Shown here: one piece after another, positions 12,393 to 23,406 of the stretch
Position numbering within the stretch: position 1 is the first letter of the stretch
How the letters are laid out: each line of letters begins with the position of its first letter
NCBI RefSeq assembly: GCF_008831285.2
Contig: NC_045145.1
Location: 1 to 64,000, forward strand
Length of the DNA: 64,000 nucleotides
From: Nymphaea colorata
Lineage: Eukaryota; Streptophyta; Magnoliopsida; Nymphaeales; Nymphaeaceae
Reading direction: 5' to 3'
Position numbers and translations under genes: made by a program
The notes under the pieces: generated by a model
Databases searched by the model: none
Seen by the model: only the letters and a program-made list of their open reading frames with translations
What the model was told of the DNA's origin: nothing

Positions 12393-12635
12393 ATGATTCA
12401 AGAGAATCTGATGGTGTCGACCATTTCGAAGAGGAATAAGAAGCAGAAAAAGGCCCTCGACTCCGATGAATCTGAATGCAGCAATGACTTGGAAGAGGAG
12501 GAAGAAGAGGTGGATGAAACAGAGGACACCACTGATTCTAACGAATCCGAAAAATCTGAAGACAGTGAAGAGGCGGAAGGTGGAGAACAAGAGATTAAGG
12601 GGAAATTGATAATTGGGTGTCGCCAGAGCAAGTGA
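12393..12635 (+). CDS. Possible exon encoding an acidic low-complexity segment
   Basis: An 80-codon open frame encodes a basic start (KRNKKQKK) followed by a long Glu/Asp/Ser tract, including DLEEEEEEVDETEDTTDSNE. Such tracts are common in nuclear chromatin and nucleolar proteins, but composition alone proves nothing. Upstream sequence in other frames is also acidic (HHQDEEGEKEEE), so this may be one exon of a longer gene with shifted frames. No catalytic domain or neighbouring exon could be tied to it. It may equally be a chance frame across a GAA/GAG-rich stretch. Confidence 0.25.
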   Translation: MIQENLMVSTISKRNKKQKKALDSDESECSNDLEEEEEEVDETEDTTDSNESEKSEDSEEAEGGEQEIKGKLIIGCRQSK

Positions 12636-13054
12636 CTAAGGAAAAGTGCCACCATACTCTAAAGAGGAACGACTTGATGGTATTTGGAGATGACACAGAA
12701 AAACGTTTCACAGTAGAGAGACAGATGGTTTCGTTGCAACTTTCCCTTCTATTTTCCTATTGGGTCTTTTGCTTGGTGCTTGCGCAGTACAGTAGAGTAA
12801 TTTTTGAATTTCTTCTTTCTTCTTGAGTAATCATTTTCTTCCATCAAAATGGAACGTAGATGATTATCTCCACAGTTCCCAACTGCTTCAAAGTCTTTAC
12901 TAGTGCAGTTGACCCTGTATGACAAGGCAAAATAGTTCATGCAAGTAATGCCTTCGTATTTTTAACTTGGTACTAGTCATATGACTAGACACCAACTTAT
13001 ACTGATGAAATCCATGTTTTCTCACCCAGGATATCGATGCTGCCACTGTGTCCT

Positions 13055-13113
13055 CATAATATATATATATACACACACACACGTGTATATATACATATAC
13101 ACACACACACACA
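13055..13113. repeat. AT/AC microsatellite
   Basis: Alternating AT and AC dinucleotides with short interruptions. Confidence 0.9.
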
Positions 13114-13221
13114 ACATCATTAATATATACAAACAAAATTTTGTATTATCCCAATAATATTATCTACAAAATGGAAATTGAGTTACACAATTGACATAAA
13201 AACCAATTAACAGACATGCAC

Positions 13222-16200
13222 CTAATGCTCATCATCCGTGGACTTCTTTAACCTCCAGGCAACACAAACTTCATGGAGTGGTCGAAGGATAGCCTGGTGA
13301 GCTGTGACGGCCATGGTGGTCTTCCAATGGTCTTCTCTGTCTACCCAAGCCTGACCTGCTTTGGCTTGTTAGAGAGGATGACAATCTACTAACATTCCAA
13401 GCCTTATTTTGCAGCTAGTCTGAAATGACATGGAGGCCATAAAACTTGGCTTTAGCTTGCGCACTGGCCATGGCTGCTGTATCATGCATGTTTTGTGCAT
13501 GATGCAGCTTAACAGCACAAAGTTTGATCATGATGGGGTAGGCAATGATCATGAAGAAAAGAATGTCTAGATCAATTTGTCTTGAATTCTCATGAGCAAA
13601 CAATATAAAAGCTAAAAGAGAATTGTTAGATAAAGAAACAAGGATTTCCAACACATTTTCAGATACAAAAACTAGGATTTGAGGGCAGACTGTGAGCAAA
13701 GTAACTGTTGTGATCATGCCTGACATGATCAGATACAAAAACTAGGATTTGAAGACACATGGTCATTACATCTGCAATGAGAAATGGTTGTGAATATTAA
13801 ATGATTTGAGCAAAACTATGCACAAAACTTGTTACCTTGAAACTTGGTTCTTATTTTGCAACAAAATTCGAAAAAAATAACTTTTTTCAAGTATCTATAG
13901 TTGCTTGAAGAGGACACATGGTGAGTGGAGAACAAAAAGAGACACCATTAGAACAATAGATAATAGCATCAATGAAAGAGAACTATTTGGTTCAAAACCT
14001 CAGCATTAACAAGCTGCAAAAGAAGCTGACTGAGAATTTTTTTAAAAAAAATGGAAAGGAGGCCCAGTGAGTAAGAGAAGGACTCACCTCTGGATTGTGA
14101 GACTGCATCCACTATTCACGTTCTGCCTTATGTGCAAAACTGACTAGGATGCAAATGGTAACAAAAAAGAATCAAATATTTGTGGACTTATGGGTAGAGG
14201 TGAACACAAGCTGAGTCGAGCCCGACTTCAGTTAGCTTGATCTCGGGTCGACTAATGAAGCCTCGAGCTTGTCTCGGCTTGGGCTCGAGAGTAGCTCGAT
14301 GGCAGCAGCTCGAGCTTGACCCAATAGTTACGTGTTGAGTTGGAGCTCGACTCGATTAAGGCTCGACAAACTCATTTGAATATATCGACTTGATTAAGGC
14401 TTGACAAACTCGATAAATTCGAACTAATGCTATTAAGAAAACTAAATGAAAAATGACTTGTTTTACAGGATTGACGTACCTACTAGGAATAGTTTGTAGT
14501 TGAGAACGGATTAATGAATGAGGAACCAGAATCATCGTCTGCCTGTGTCACCTATTGGCAGCTATTGGCTGCAAAAATTCCAAAAACGAACGTTTTTTGG
14601 CCGCCAAGCATAACTTGTTTGTAATATGGGCCAATATATTCAAATGCAAATTGCGATCATTTGATTATATTCATTATATCAAACATGAGTGCACACTTGA
14701 GAGATTCATGGTAACGATACTTTTGAGTGAAAGTAAGGTTGATGACAACTTTAGAGATGGTGCTGTAATTGCATTATCAACCAACACTTAATCTTATCAA
14801 AGATTTTTGCAGAGTGGAACAAGCATTAAAACTAGTCTAAACTTAGTGAAGCTGGAAATTTCAAAGATTTTGGTCCAATACAAAAAAAAATTTGTACCCT
14901 CCTCCGAAGAAAAAATGATGGTCAAGAAGAAGCACATAATAGTTTCACCACGAACAAAAACCAGAAGCCCAATAAACAGACAATACAACTATTGTTTTTT
15001 CCTGATTTAAGATAAGCTAAAATAACTACACCATGTAACAGACCTTTAGAGGAGAGAGAATTTGAGAAAAAGTTTATTAGGGCCAAGGCATCTCCAGTTC
15101 GAGCAACTGCATCTGCACTTAAGCCAATACTTTCAAAGAATTCATGTCAACCTGCTACACAATTAAAGTGGCTGAATGTAAGAATTCAAAAAATTGGTGA
15201 GCACTAATAAAACCAGCAAGAAGCACATTTTGTCAACTTCTGTGGCTAAAATTTAACAAATGTATGTCCCTTTCTCAAGGACTTGAAGAAGAATTTAAAG
15301 TACCACTGTATCAAAACATGGTAATAACAAATAAAACAGTTTACCAAGCCTCACTGTATCAGGATCTGGGTCCAATTTTTTTCTATTAGTTCAGTTGCTT
15401 CAGAGGAAAACTATGAAGGACAAGAAAATTCTACCGCACTGATCTGTAGAAGAGCCAAAAATGAAAACTATTACCTTCTAACTTAAAACCCTTTATGGTA
15501 TGATAGAACACATTCTTTCTAATTTAAAAACACAAGATCCATATTGCCATGAAACTTCTGATGGGACAGGGCCATTTATCAGAATTGTTGCAAATAAAAG
15601 GACTCTGAAATATATGATACTAATACTGGCATCAAGTAACTTAAGTTTTATAGATTTATAAAATCACACCCTTACATCAGTGGGCCCAACAAAAAAAAAG
15701 AAAAACAAAAAAGGCAGAAAAAGATTAAAGAAAAATTTTGTATCAAGTGTGCAGAAAAAACAAATACGTTCAATTATGGGGAACTCCATAGTCCATTCCA
15801 TGAAACATGGTAATAGCAAACAATAAGGACCAAGAACAGTGCAAAGAATTCATCCACATGTAAAACATTGCAAAAACATAGGAATTAAAGTTGAAGGCAG
15901 CAATCCTTCCAACACATTCTATTTGAAGAAAAGAACAATAAAGCCCTTGAAGCCAGTGATACATGACCGTAAATACAGGGAGACATATTCAGGCATAAGA
16001 AGAGCAGAATCCATTATAGAAGAACGAGCTTCATAACAAACAAGGACATTTTTATCTACCTTTACTTAAAGTAATTCCAAATCGCATCAAACGCCAAATC
16101 GCTTACCTAGTCAAGAAGGGAAAAACAAAAGACTCACTTAGAAAATGCTTAAAACCAATTGAAAAGAATGGATGATCATGCTAAGAAGATCAAAAAAGAT

Positions 16201-16920
16201 TAGTAACACTGTAAACATGAAGAACATGTGTCTTTATCCGAGCATCATTCTTTGTGGACATGGTAATTGATGCAATAAAGACCGGGATTCCAAGTCACAA
16301 ATCAACAAACAAAAAACTTCCAAAAGCACATACAAAAAATAATTCCAACTAAAAAACATGGAACCAACCAATGTTTTTAATAGAAAACTTTGAACCTGGC
16401 AAGTACAAATACCAAACAATCTAAATAAAAACACGAGGAGAAAAGGTGTGATCTAAAACAATAACACCAAACTGCCAAAATTCTGCCAAAATTAAGTACT
16501 CAAAAAGTTCTGTAAACATCGAAATCCGGTAGAAGCTGATCCTGTTACGTCATCCAAACATACCAGAAACAAAAACCTAAAGTTTCATGAAGACCCCACC
16601 GAAAAAACAGAATGAAACATATTCTTTAAAAAAAGAAGCTAAAAAAAGGGAAACGAAAAACAAGAAAACCTAAACTGTAGCTAGGGCTACAAATTTTCAG
16701 CCAAGAACTCTGAACAGTTAACCCCCTCCCCACCAAATCGGAGAAATGGTTTCTATGTTCTTACCCTGCCAGTTGTAGCTTACCCTTGGTCGATGGTGTC
16801 AGGACTCAAGCAGCTGGCAGGCTGGGATTTCCAATGACCCCCACCACCTCCAACTTGAACACTCTCCCACAACCTACACACTGGTTTCTCCTCACCTCCA
16901 TCCTCCCACCACATACTGAA
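13222..16920 (-). pseudogene. Unrecognised multi-exon gene relic
   Basis: Read on the minus strand. A likely first coding exon starts with ATG at about 16914, after a CT-rich leader typical of plant 5' UTRs. It reads MWWEDGGEEKPVCRLWESVQ, later HWKSQPASCLSPDTIDQ, and ends near 16788 at AAGG before GTAAGC. Further exon-like pieces follow: about 15465-15347, with SSEATELIEK and, one frame off across an A7 run, DPDPDTVRL; about 15150-15015, with HEFFESIGLSADAVARTGDA and INFFSNSLSSK before a GT donor; 14143-14088, with sharp AG and GT borders; and a last exon 13355-13222, with AWVDREDHWKTTMAVTAHQA and WRLKKSTDDEH before TAG. Stops or frameshifts affect the middle pieces. I cannot name the product. 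It may be a pseudogene, or a gene whose internal exons I have mis-bordered. Confidence 0.45.
14195..14430. repeat. GAGCTCGACTCG-rich repeat, probable transposon end
   Basis: The block opens TAGAGGTGAACAC, like hAT-type termini of the TAGGGGTG class. It continues with many overlapping copies of CTCGA/TCGAG-type motifs (AGCTCGAGCTTG, GAGCTCGACTCG). Dense short inverted motifs next to a terminus are typical of hAT subterminal regions. No matching right end or target duplication was found, so the element is truncated or its other end has diverged. Confidence 0.45.
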
Positions 16921-17219
16921 CGAGAAGAAATAAACAGAAAGAAAGCAAGAGAGAGAGAGAAAGAGAACTACAAACATGCACGCAGGAACTTTGAAGGCTG
17001 AAGTGGAGCTACCGGCTGTGACAAGAACCTTGAAGGTGAAGGTTGAAGTCGAGAAACTTACGAGTTAGGGTTGCATTTGGAGGCAAAAAGTTCTGAAACG
17101 AGAGAGAGAGAACAAAAAGGAAACTGAAAAGTGGAAAGCAGAGTTTCCCACCTGAGACAAGCGAGTCAGAAAAAATCAAGTTGGAAACTGTTTTCTCAGT
17201 TAAAAAAACGAGTCGGTGA

Positions 17220-17345
17220 CATTTTCGAGCCGAGACGAGCTTTAACAGTTCAAGTTCAATGAACTTGAACTTGACTCGATTATTTGAACGAGTCGACTCA
17301 TGAACTCGAGCTCGACTTGTTCAACAAATGATGCAGCTCGAACTC
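17220..17345. repeat. Second GAGCTCG-rich block with a perfect 10 bp palindrome
   Basis: TTCAAGTTCA (17249-17258) and TGAACTTGAA (17260-17269) are exact reverse complements separated by one base. Further CGAGTCGACTCA and CGAGCTCGAC motifs follow. Composition matches the block at 14195-14430 in opposite orientation, so the two could be opposite ends of one element of about 3.1 kb enclosing the 13.2-16.9 kb exons. I could not find termini that prove it. Confidence 0.4.
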
Positions 17346-18046
17346 GTTTAAGCGTTATTTGATGTATTTGAATTTAGTTATGTTTTGCTCTTCTTTTCCT
17401 GTGTCTTTCTTCGTTCGCGATCAATTGATTGAGATGATAAGCCTATTGGAATTATTTAATGTTTGATCTTTGTAGAGAGACTGTGGTTAAGAATGTTTGG
17501 GATTTTGGATCCGTTGGGCTTCTATTGGCAGGAGTTATGGAAGGCGGTTGAGTATGCCCATGGATTAGATGTATTCGTGAGTGCTCTATTCGTTCTTGTT
17601 CTCCTTTCTTGGACATGGAAAAAATCTTTCCAACATCTGTTTTCGTGTAGAACTCTGGGATTTCTGATTGGATTGCTAGTTTGGGTGATAAGAGCTGTGG
17701 AAACATCGTTTAGTGTGTTTGTATTTGATGCAATAGGATTTTTCAAGTTTCCATTTAGATTATCGCTCTTGAATTCATTGGTTTTGGGTGATGGGTATGT
17801 TTTCCTGATAACTTTGTGCACTGTTTGTATCATGTTCTTTGGATCGATCGATCAATCAATCTCTTATTCAAGTATGTTTGTTCTATAAAAGGCCATTCAT
17901 CCTTGATAACGTCATTTCTTGTGATCTGTTCCATTGACAATTTGTCTGACAATCTTCCTAGGGTTGATGGTGAATATCTACGTCTTTCTGTTTCTCTCTC
18001 TCCAAAATTTCGCACAGCTCACTTGGCAATTCATTTCTAGCCATTT

Positions 18047-18051
18047 CAGGC
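18047..18051 (+). repeat. Target site duplication, left (CAGGC)
   Basis: Identical to 23402-23406 on the other side of the copia element. Five bases is the usual Ty1/copia target duplication length. Confidence 0.85.
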
Positions 18052-18547
18052 TGATAACACACCAGCTCAGTCCAGAAAATCAGGTGCTTCTTCAACGGTT
18101 CATAACTCAAGGACATCAGGCGTGGATCATAACTGCAGGAAATCAGGTGTAACTGATATGGCAGGAAATCAAATCAGCCACGAGAGTCCAGAGACTAAAA
18201 TGCATCGCGATAAGGCTCCAGCAATAAATTAGAATTCCAGCAAATTAAGAGCAATAAATATGGAAGCAAAGCCAATCAGACGAGCAACAAAAACGCCTCT
18301 TCACAATGATGAAAGATTTTGAGAGAATGTTAGTTTCTCCTATTGAAAACCAAAGGAGAAATTCAAGGAAACTAATTGTACGCCCATAGAAACTAATTCA
18401 AATTCGAATCAGACATAGCAATGTATAAATACTGTGCTAAGGGAACCAGATCTTCATGAAATTGATTACTGAGTCATGGAGTAGGAATTTTTCTTCCGAA
18501 CCACGTTAATTTCTGTTGTTCATCATCTTCATCATTCTTTTCTTTTA
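18052..18547 (+). repeat. Copia 5' LTR
   Basis: It starts TGATAACACACCAGC and runs 496 bases to CTTTTA, immediately before the primer binding site. The 3' LTR is 497 bases. Both LTRs end in TA rather than the usual CA if the 5 bp target duplication is taken at face value. Confidence 0.92.
18424..18431 (+). promoter_or_regulatory. Probable TATA box in copia 5' LTR
   Basis: TATAAATA, followed by CTGTGCTAAG, is unchanged in both LTRs (also 23277-23284). Its position in the 3' half of the LTR suits the start of element transcription. Confidence 0.6.
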
Positions 18548-18559
18548 TGGTATTAGAAC
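18548..18559 (+). other. Copia primer binding site
   Basis: TGGTATTAGAAC matches the initiator-methionine-tRNA site TGGTATCAGAGC at 10 of 12 positions and abuts the LTR directly. Both mismatches are C-to-T or G-to-A type changes. Confidence 0.85.
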
Positions 18560-18876
18560 TATAAAAGGTTTCACCAGCAAATTGCAACAAGCCGGCATTT
18601 ACAAGTGCCGCAACTACTTCAAAGGAGGTAACCCCGTGCAAACTCGCTAGAGAGAGTTTCCAGGCGTGACTTTCTGCGAGGCGCATTTTGACTGGAGGCT
18701 TGGATTCAGGCAAGTGCAAACTGCTGAGAGAGTTTCCAGGCGTGACTTTCTCAGGCGCATTTTTAACTGGAGGCGTTGGATTCAGGCAAGTGTCTAGTAT
18801 TTTTGGACAAATTTGCAGATTTTTTGGACAATCTTGTGAAGAGATACAAAATTTACAAGTGTCGCAGGTCTTCAAC
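18560..18876 (+). other. Copia leader between primer binding site and gag
   Basis: An internal direct repeat is visible: GAGAGTTTCCAGGCGTGACTT occurs at about 18652 and, slightly changed, at about 18727, with ACTGGAGGC near each copy. No gene is seen. Confidence 0.6.
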
Positions 18877-19790
18877 ATGTCGACATCCGCAACAAATTCG
18901 GTAGCTAAGTACCCCTATCCTTCCACTGTAAATGTGGCTATTTTTGTTTTAATCAAACTATCACACAAGAATTTCTTGTTGTGGAAAACACAAATTCTTG
19001 GTCTCATAGAAAGCCAAGATTTGCTTGGGTTTATTGATGGTACTATTCTCACGCCATCTTCTACCATTGAATCCTTTGAAAATGGTGAAACCGTGAGACG
19101 ACCAAACCCTGATTATTCTGCTTGGAAAAAATCAGACTATCTTCTAAGAGGACGGCTTATTGGGTCTCTCAAGAAGAAGTCCTTGGACTTGTCGTGGGAC
19201 TTGAAACCTCTGAACAAGTATGGAAAACCTTGACAAGAGCATTCGGTCGTGAATCAAAGGATAGAGAAATCATGCTGACAAGAAAACTACAACTCCACCG
19301 CAAACAAGATAAACCTGTCAATGAATATGTTACTGGTTTCAAGGCTATATGTGATGAACTTGTAACGATTGGGAAGCCTCTTGAGGATGACGACAAAGTC
19401 TTTTGGCTTGTTAATGGTCTCGGACCAGGATATGAGTTGATCATGTCTTCTATCCTCAAGCCACTGATTCCCTCATATCTTGATGCAGTGTCACTACTTC
19501 AAGGGCATGAAACAATGAAGGACTTACATGCGGGAGAGGCTAGGTTGAACAACCAAATGGCCTTCTTCACACAACAATCCAACAATCAAACCAACAGAAA
19601 ACAATACAACAATAGTTGGTGCAATACCAATAGCAACAATAGTCAGTTCAACTCCAAGGACGTGGGTTCAATCCAGCAACTCAGACTCGAAATCAGCAAG
19701 GATCGGCCAATGGAGAGATGAACAAATCCAAGGTACCATGTCAGATTTGTGGCCTAAATAATCATAATACCTTTAAATGTTATCACAGGT
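18877..19790 (+). pseudogene. Copia gag polyprotein, frameshifted
   Basis: Gag forms the cytoplasmic particle that packages element RNA. The start is ATG 18877 (MSTSATNSVAKYPYP). The first frame covers a gag N-terminal region (NFLLWKTQILGLI, then YSAWKKSDYLL). Near 19175 the reading must shift to continue with VWKTLTRAF, KLQLHRKQDKPVNEYV and ICDELVTIGKPL, typical of copia UBN2-type gag. A second shift near 19700 leads to the zinc knuckle CQICGLNNHNTFKC at about 19736-19777, with the C-x2-C-x4-H-x4-C spacing intact. At least two frameshifts separate the pieces. Confidence 0.9.
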
Positions 19791-19799
19791 TTGATCATG

Positions 19800-20300
19800 C
19801 TTATCAACCACGTTATATTGCATGGGCATTCGCTGCTATGAAAATCACTGATCCTACTAATCAAGACTGGTTTCTTGACACCAGAGCAAGTTCTCATGTG
19901 ACCAATGATCCAGGTAAACTCAAAAGTTGCATTCCATATAAAGGAACAGACAAAATCATGGTAGGAAATGGCCAACATCTTGATATTACACATATTGGAG
20001 TTGCTGATATCCATGTGGGAAATCGCACAATTCCTCTCGACAACGTTCTTGTTGTGCCCGACATCAAGAAAAATCTTATTTCAGTTAGTTAACTCACTTC
20101 TACTATGCCTTATGTGTTTGATTTCTCTTCAAATTTCTTTGCTATTAAGGACAAGGAGACCAACGAACTGACTAAAACGGGGTCTGGAGAAGGCGATTTG
20201 TGTGCTCTCAAGCCAAACCGAAGAATGTGTTCTTTTCAACAGGGTTGCGATCAGCTCTTTTTGAAGTGTGGCATGGACGACTTGGTCATCTACATATAAA
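19800..20300 (+). pseudogene. Copia protease and pre-integrase region, broken
   Basis: The aspartic protease that matures Gag-Pol normally carries D-[ST]-G-A. Here the site reads WFLDTRASSHVTND, with Arg in place of the essential Gly, which should abolish activity. The expected downstream pieces are present: IMVGNGQHLDITHIG, then VLVVPDIKKNLISVS. A stop at 20090-20092 interrupts the frame before LTSTMPYVFDFSSN. The GAG-pre-integrase motif WHGRLGHLHIKVLEF is recovered at about 20269-20313, but only after another frame change. Confidence 0.85.
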
Positions 20301-21100
20301 GTGTTAGAGTTTATAAGTGCAAATAAGTTGATTACAATGACAGAAAATTTGCCTAAATATTTTACGTATGCCAGTTGTCAGATGGGAAAGGCGTGCAGGC
20401 TTCCATTTCTTACTATTGATGATGATTGTGATTCTTTATTTACTAAAGTGCATTGTGACTTATGGGGACCGGCTCCTATTGCATCTTGCCAGAAATCTGA
20501 ATTTTTTGCCAAATTTCTTGAATTTCACAAAGTGATTCAAAGACAATTTGATGCAAAGCTTAGAGTTTTTCAAAGTGATGAAGGGGGCGAGTTTAACAGT
20601 TTGGTTCTTATAGATTATTAAAGGAGAACAGCATCAAACATTAAAAATCCTGTCCTAAGACGCCAGACAAAATGCTATTGTGGAAAGAAAACATAGATCG
20701 GTTACAGAATTAGGTCTTACTACGTTATTCATAGCCATCTTCCAGCTCAATATTGGGTTGAGGATTTTTCCACTGCAGTTTGGCTTATCAACCGACTTCC
20801 ATCACAAGTTTTACACATGCAAAGTCCGTATGAGTTGCTTTTCAAGAAACAGCCTGATTATTCTTGTCTTCGCACTTTTGGATCTAGATGTTGTCCTTAC
20901 CTTAGAGGATATAAAAATCATAAGTTTCAGCCCAAGTCGTTACCTTGTGTGTTTCTTGGATATAGCAACCATCATAAAGGGTATAGATGTCTATATCCTC
21001 CCACTGGATGTGTATATATATCCCATCATGCGTGTTTGATGAAATCCATTTTCCGTACAACAACACCATGCCAACTTCTAGGCCCATAAGCTCTAATGCT
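20300..21100 (+). pseudogene. Copia integrase with internal deletion
   Basis: Integrase inserts the DNA copy into the host genome. The zinc-binding end CQMGKACRLPF is followed by HCDLWGP at 20451-20471 (first catalytic Asp), then SDEGGEF with the second Asp codon at 20577-20579, and VERKHRS with the catalytic Glu codon at 20683-20685. Between ASCQK and SEFFAKFLEF, the usual stretch of about 25-30 residues that carries the VDDYSR-type motif is missing. The three catalytic residues remain in the DNA, but in different frames. SPYELLFKKQPDYS and FGSRCCPYLRGY mark the integrase C-terminal region at 20820-20910. Confidence 0.88.
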
Positions 21101-21389
21101 GACTTTGTATCTTTTTCGGATTCGTCCAATGAGCCTCATCTTGAATCTCAACGTCTAGCTCAATTGCATAATACCGAAGAGCCTTCTCCTATGCCACCTA
21201 TGCCTATACCAGCCCCAACATCACCTCTCCAACTTGAGCCACCCAGTTCACCATTAGTCCCATCGACTACCTCCTCCTCAACTCATTCTATGACTACTCG
21301 ATCCAAAATCTGGCATCATAAAACCTAATCCTAAGTATGCGTTTACCACTTCATCCATTCCAATTGAACCATCACATTACACCCCTGCC

Positions 21390-22895
21390 CTCAAACACCC
21401 AGGCTAGTATCAAGCAATGAAAGATGAAAAGGTTGCTTTACAGGAAAACCATACTTGGGATCTCTGCCTCGTACACAAAACATGCATGTGGTCGGGAGCC
21501 ATTGGGTCTTCAATACTAAACCCAAAGGAGATGGGCTGCTTGAAAGGCTCAAAATGCATCTCTTAGCACAAGGATATACACCAGGTTCAAGGTCCGGACT
21601 TCTTGGAAACCTTCTCACAAGTGGTAAAATTTGCTACTATAAGAATTGTTCTTAGTCTTGCCCTCGCATTTAATTGGCCTCTAAAACAATTAGATGTCAA
21701 AAATGTGTTTCATAATGGGCATCTTCGTGAGCTAGTTTATATTGAGCAACCTCCTGGATTTAAAGATCCGTCCAAGCCAGATCATGTTTGTAGATTAAAT
21801 CGAGCTCTTTATGAATTGAAACAAGCACCTCGGGCGTGGTATGACAGATTTGCTCAATTTCTATTCCCTATGGACTTCATTGCCAGTGTCACCGATCCGT
21901 CTCTCTTTGTTTGCAGACAAGAAAAATCTATCACTATTCTATTACTGTATGTTGATGATATCATTCTTATAGGAAATTCACATTCATTTATAATGTCATT
22001 CCTCGTCACCGTCAGACAACAATTTACTATGAATGATCTGGGAGATCTGAACTACTTCTTGGGAATTCAAGTTGCAAGGACTTCGAATGGCTTGTTTATG
22101 CGTCAGTCTATATACGCTCAAGACATTATTTCTAGAGCACAAATGCAGCAATGTAAAATAGTGAGCGCACCGCACCTATTACTGTTGGTTCCAAATCTCC
22201 TGGGAAATTGATCCTCCTTATTCCAATGCCTCCGCATATCGAAGTCTTGCAGGTGTACTTCAATACTTGACCCTTACACGGCCAGATCTCTCCTATGTAG
22301 TAAATTTTGCATGTCAATTCATGCATGCCCCAATGATGAAGCATTTTCAAATCTTGAAATGCATTATACGATATGTTGGAGGCACGTCTCAATATGGTAT
22401 CCAGTTCTATAAATCCCAAGATTTGACTCTTCGAGCGTACTCTGATGCTGACTGGGCGGGCTGTCCAGATAAATGCCGATCGACTTCAGGATACTACATA
22501 TTTCTTGGTCCAAATTGTATATCTTGGAGCTCTAAGAAATAACCGACTGTTGCTCGCTCGTCCTATGAAGCTGAATACCGGGCCCTCGCCGGAGCTGCTG
22601 TTGAAATTAAATGGCTTACCTTTATTTTACAAGATCTCGGTGTCTACGTCTCCAAAGCTCCAATTATATTGAGTGAAAACATTTCGGCACTACATACCAC
22701 TATCAAAACAGTCTTTCATTCACATATGAAACATTTTGGAACTCGATTATCATTTTGTTCGTGAACAAGTCGCACTGGGAAATATGAATACTCAATTCGT
22801 CACAACCGAAGGTCAGCTTGCAGATCTATTTACCGAACCATTGTCTCAGCAACGATTCAGCATCTTGGCTTACGTATGCAACCTTCCCTTCGGTT
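21390..22895 (+). pseudogene. Copia reverse transcriptase and RNase H, broken
   Basis: Reverse transcriptase copies element RNA into DNA. SHWVFNTKPKGDG (about 21502) opens the domain after a decayed start. After a frameshift comes the longest open piece, 21603-22211, with QLDVKNVFHNGHL, YELKQAPRAWYDRF and the catalytic YVDD at 21948-21959, all intact. After another shift, RNase H begins at 22231 with SYRSLAGVLQYLTLTRPDLS, YSDADWAGC and the SSYEAEYRAL motif. A TAA after SWSSKK is a likely CAA-to-TAA change. A further shift near 22735 is needed to read DYHFVREQVALG and ADLFTEPLSQQRF to the end. It is inactive as read. Confidence 0.92.
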
Positions 22896-22904
22896 GAGGG
22901 GGGA
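22896..22904 (+). other. Copia polypurine tract
   Basis: GAGGGGGGA lies directly before the 3' LTR and would prime plus-strand synthesis. Confidence 0.85.
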
Positions 22905-23401
22905 TGATAATGCACCAGCTCACTCCAGAAAATCAGGTGCGTCTTCAAAGGTTCATAACTCCAGGAGATCAGACGTGGATCATAACTGCAGGAAATCAGG
23001 CGTAACTAATATAGCAGAAAATCAAATCAGCCACGAGAGTCAAGAGACTAAAACACATCTTCATAAGGCTCCAGCAATAAATCAGAATTCCAGCAAATTA
23101 AGAGCAATAAATATGGAAGCAAAGCCAATCGGACAAGCAACAAAAATGCCTCTTCACAATTATGAAAGATTTCGGGAGAATGTCAGTTTCTCCTATTCAA
23201 AACCAAACGAGAAATTCAAGCAAACAGATTGCACGCCCATGGAAACTGATTCAAATTCGAATCAGATAGAGCAATGTATAAATACTGTGCTAAGGGAACC
23301 AGATCATCATGAAATTGATGACTGAGTCGTGGAGTAGGAATTTTTATTCTGAACCACATTAATTTCTTTTCTTCATCATCTTCATCCTTCTTTCTCTTTT
23401 A
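22905..23401 (+). repeat. Copia 3' LTR
   Basis: It runs from TGATAATGCACCAGC to CTCTTTTA over 497 bases and matches the 5' LTR throughout with scattered substitutions, many of them C/T or G/A differences. The TATA motif is retained at 23277-23284. CAGGC follows at 23402. Confidence 0.92.
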
Positions 23402-23406
23402 CAGGC
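23402..23406 (+). repeat. Target site duplication, right (CAGGC)
   Basis: Identical to 18047-18051. Confidence 0.85.

Larger units (their letters stand above)
18052..23401 (+). mobile_element. Complete but inactive Ty1/copia LTR retrotransposon, 5350 bp
   Basis: In order: 5' LTR (18052-18547), primer binding site (18548), gag with zinc knuckle, protease, integrase, reverse transcriptase, RNase H, polypurine tract (22896-22904) and 3' LTR (22905-23401). A perfect 5 bp target duplication flanks it. Integrase before reverse transcriptase places it in Ty1/copia. Several frameshifts, several stops and an integrase deletion make it unable to encode working proteins. Counting by eye gives about 45 differences over 496 aligned LTR positions (near 9%), so the insertion is not recent. 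Confidence 0.95.

Noticed and set aside
17463-17888. 141-codon hydrophobic plus-strand frame as a membrane protein gene
   Set aside because: The duplicated copy at 25500-25850 carries frameshifts in the same region, overlapping frames exist on the other strand, and no domain is recognisable.
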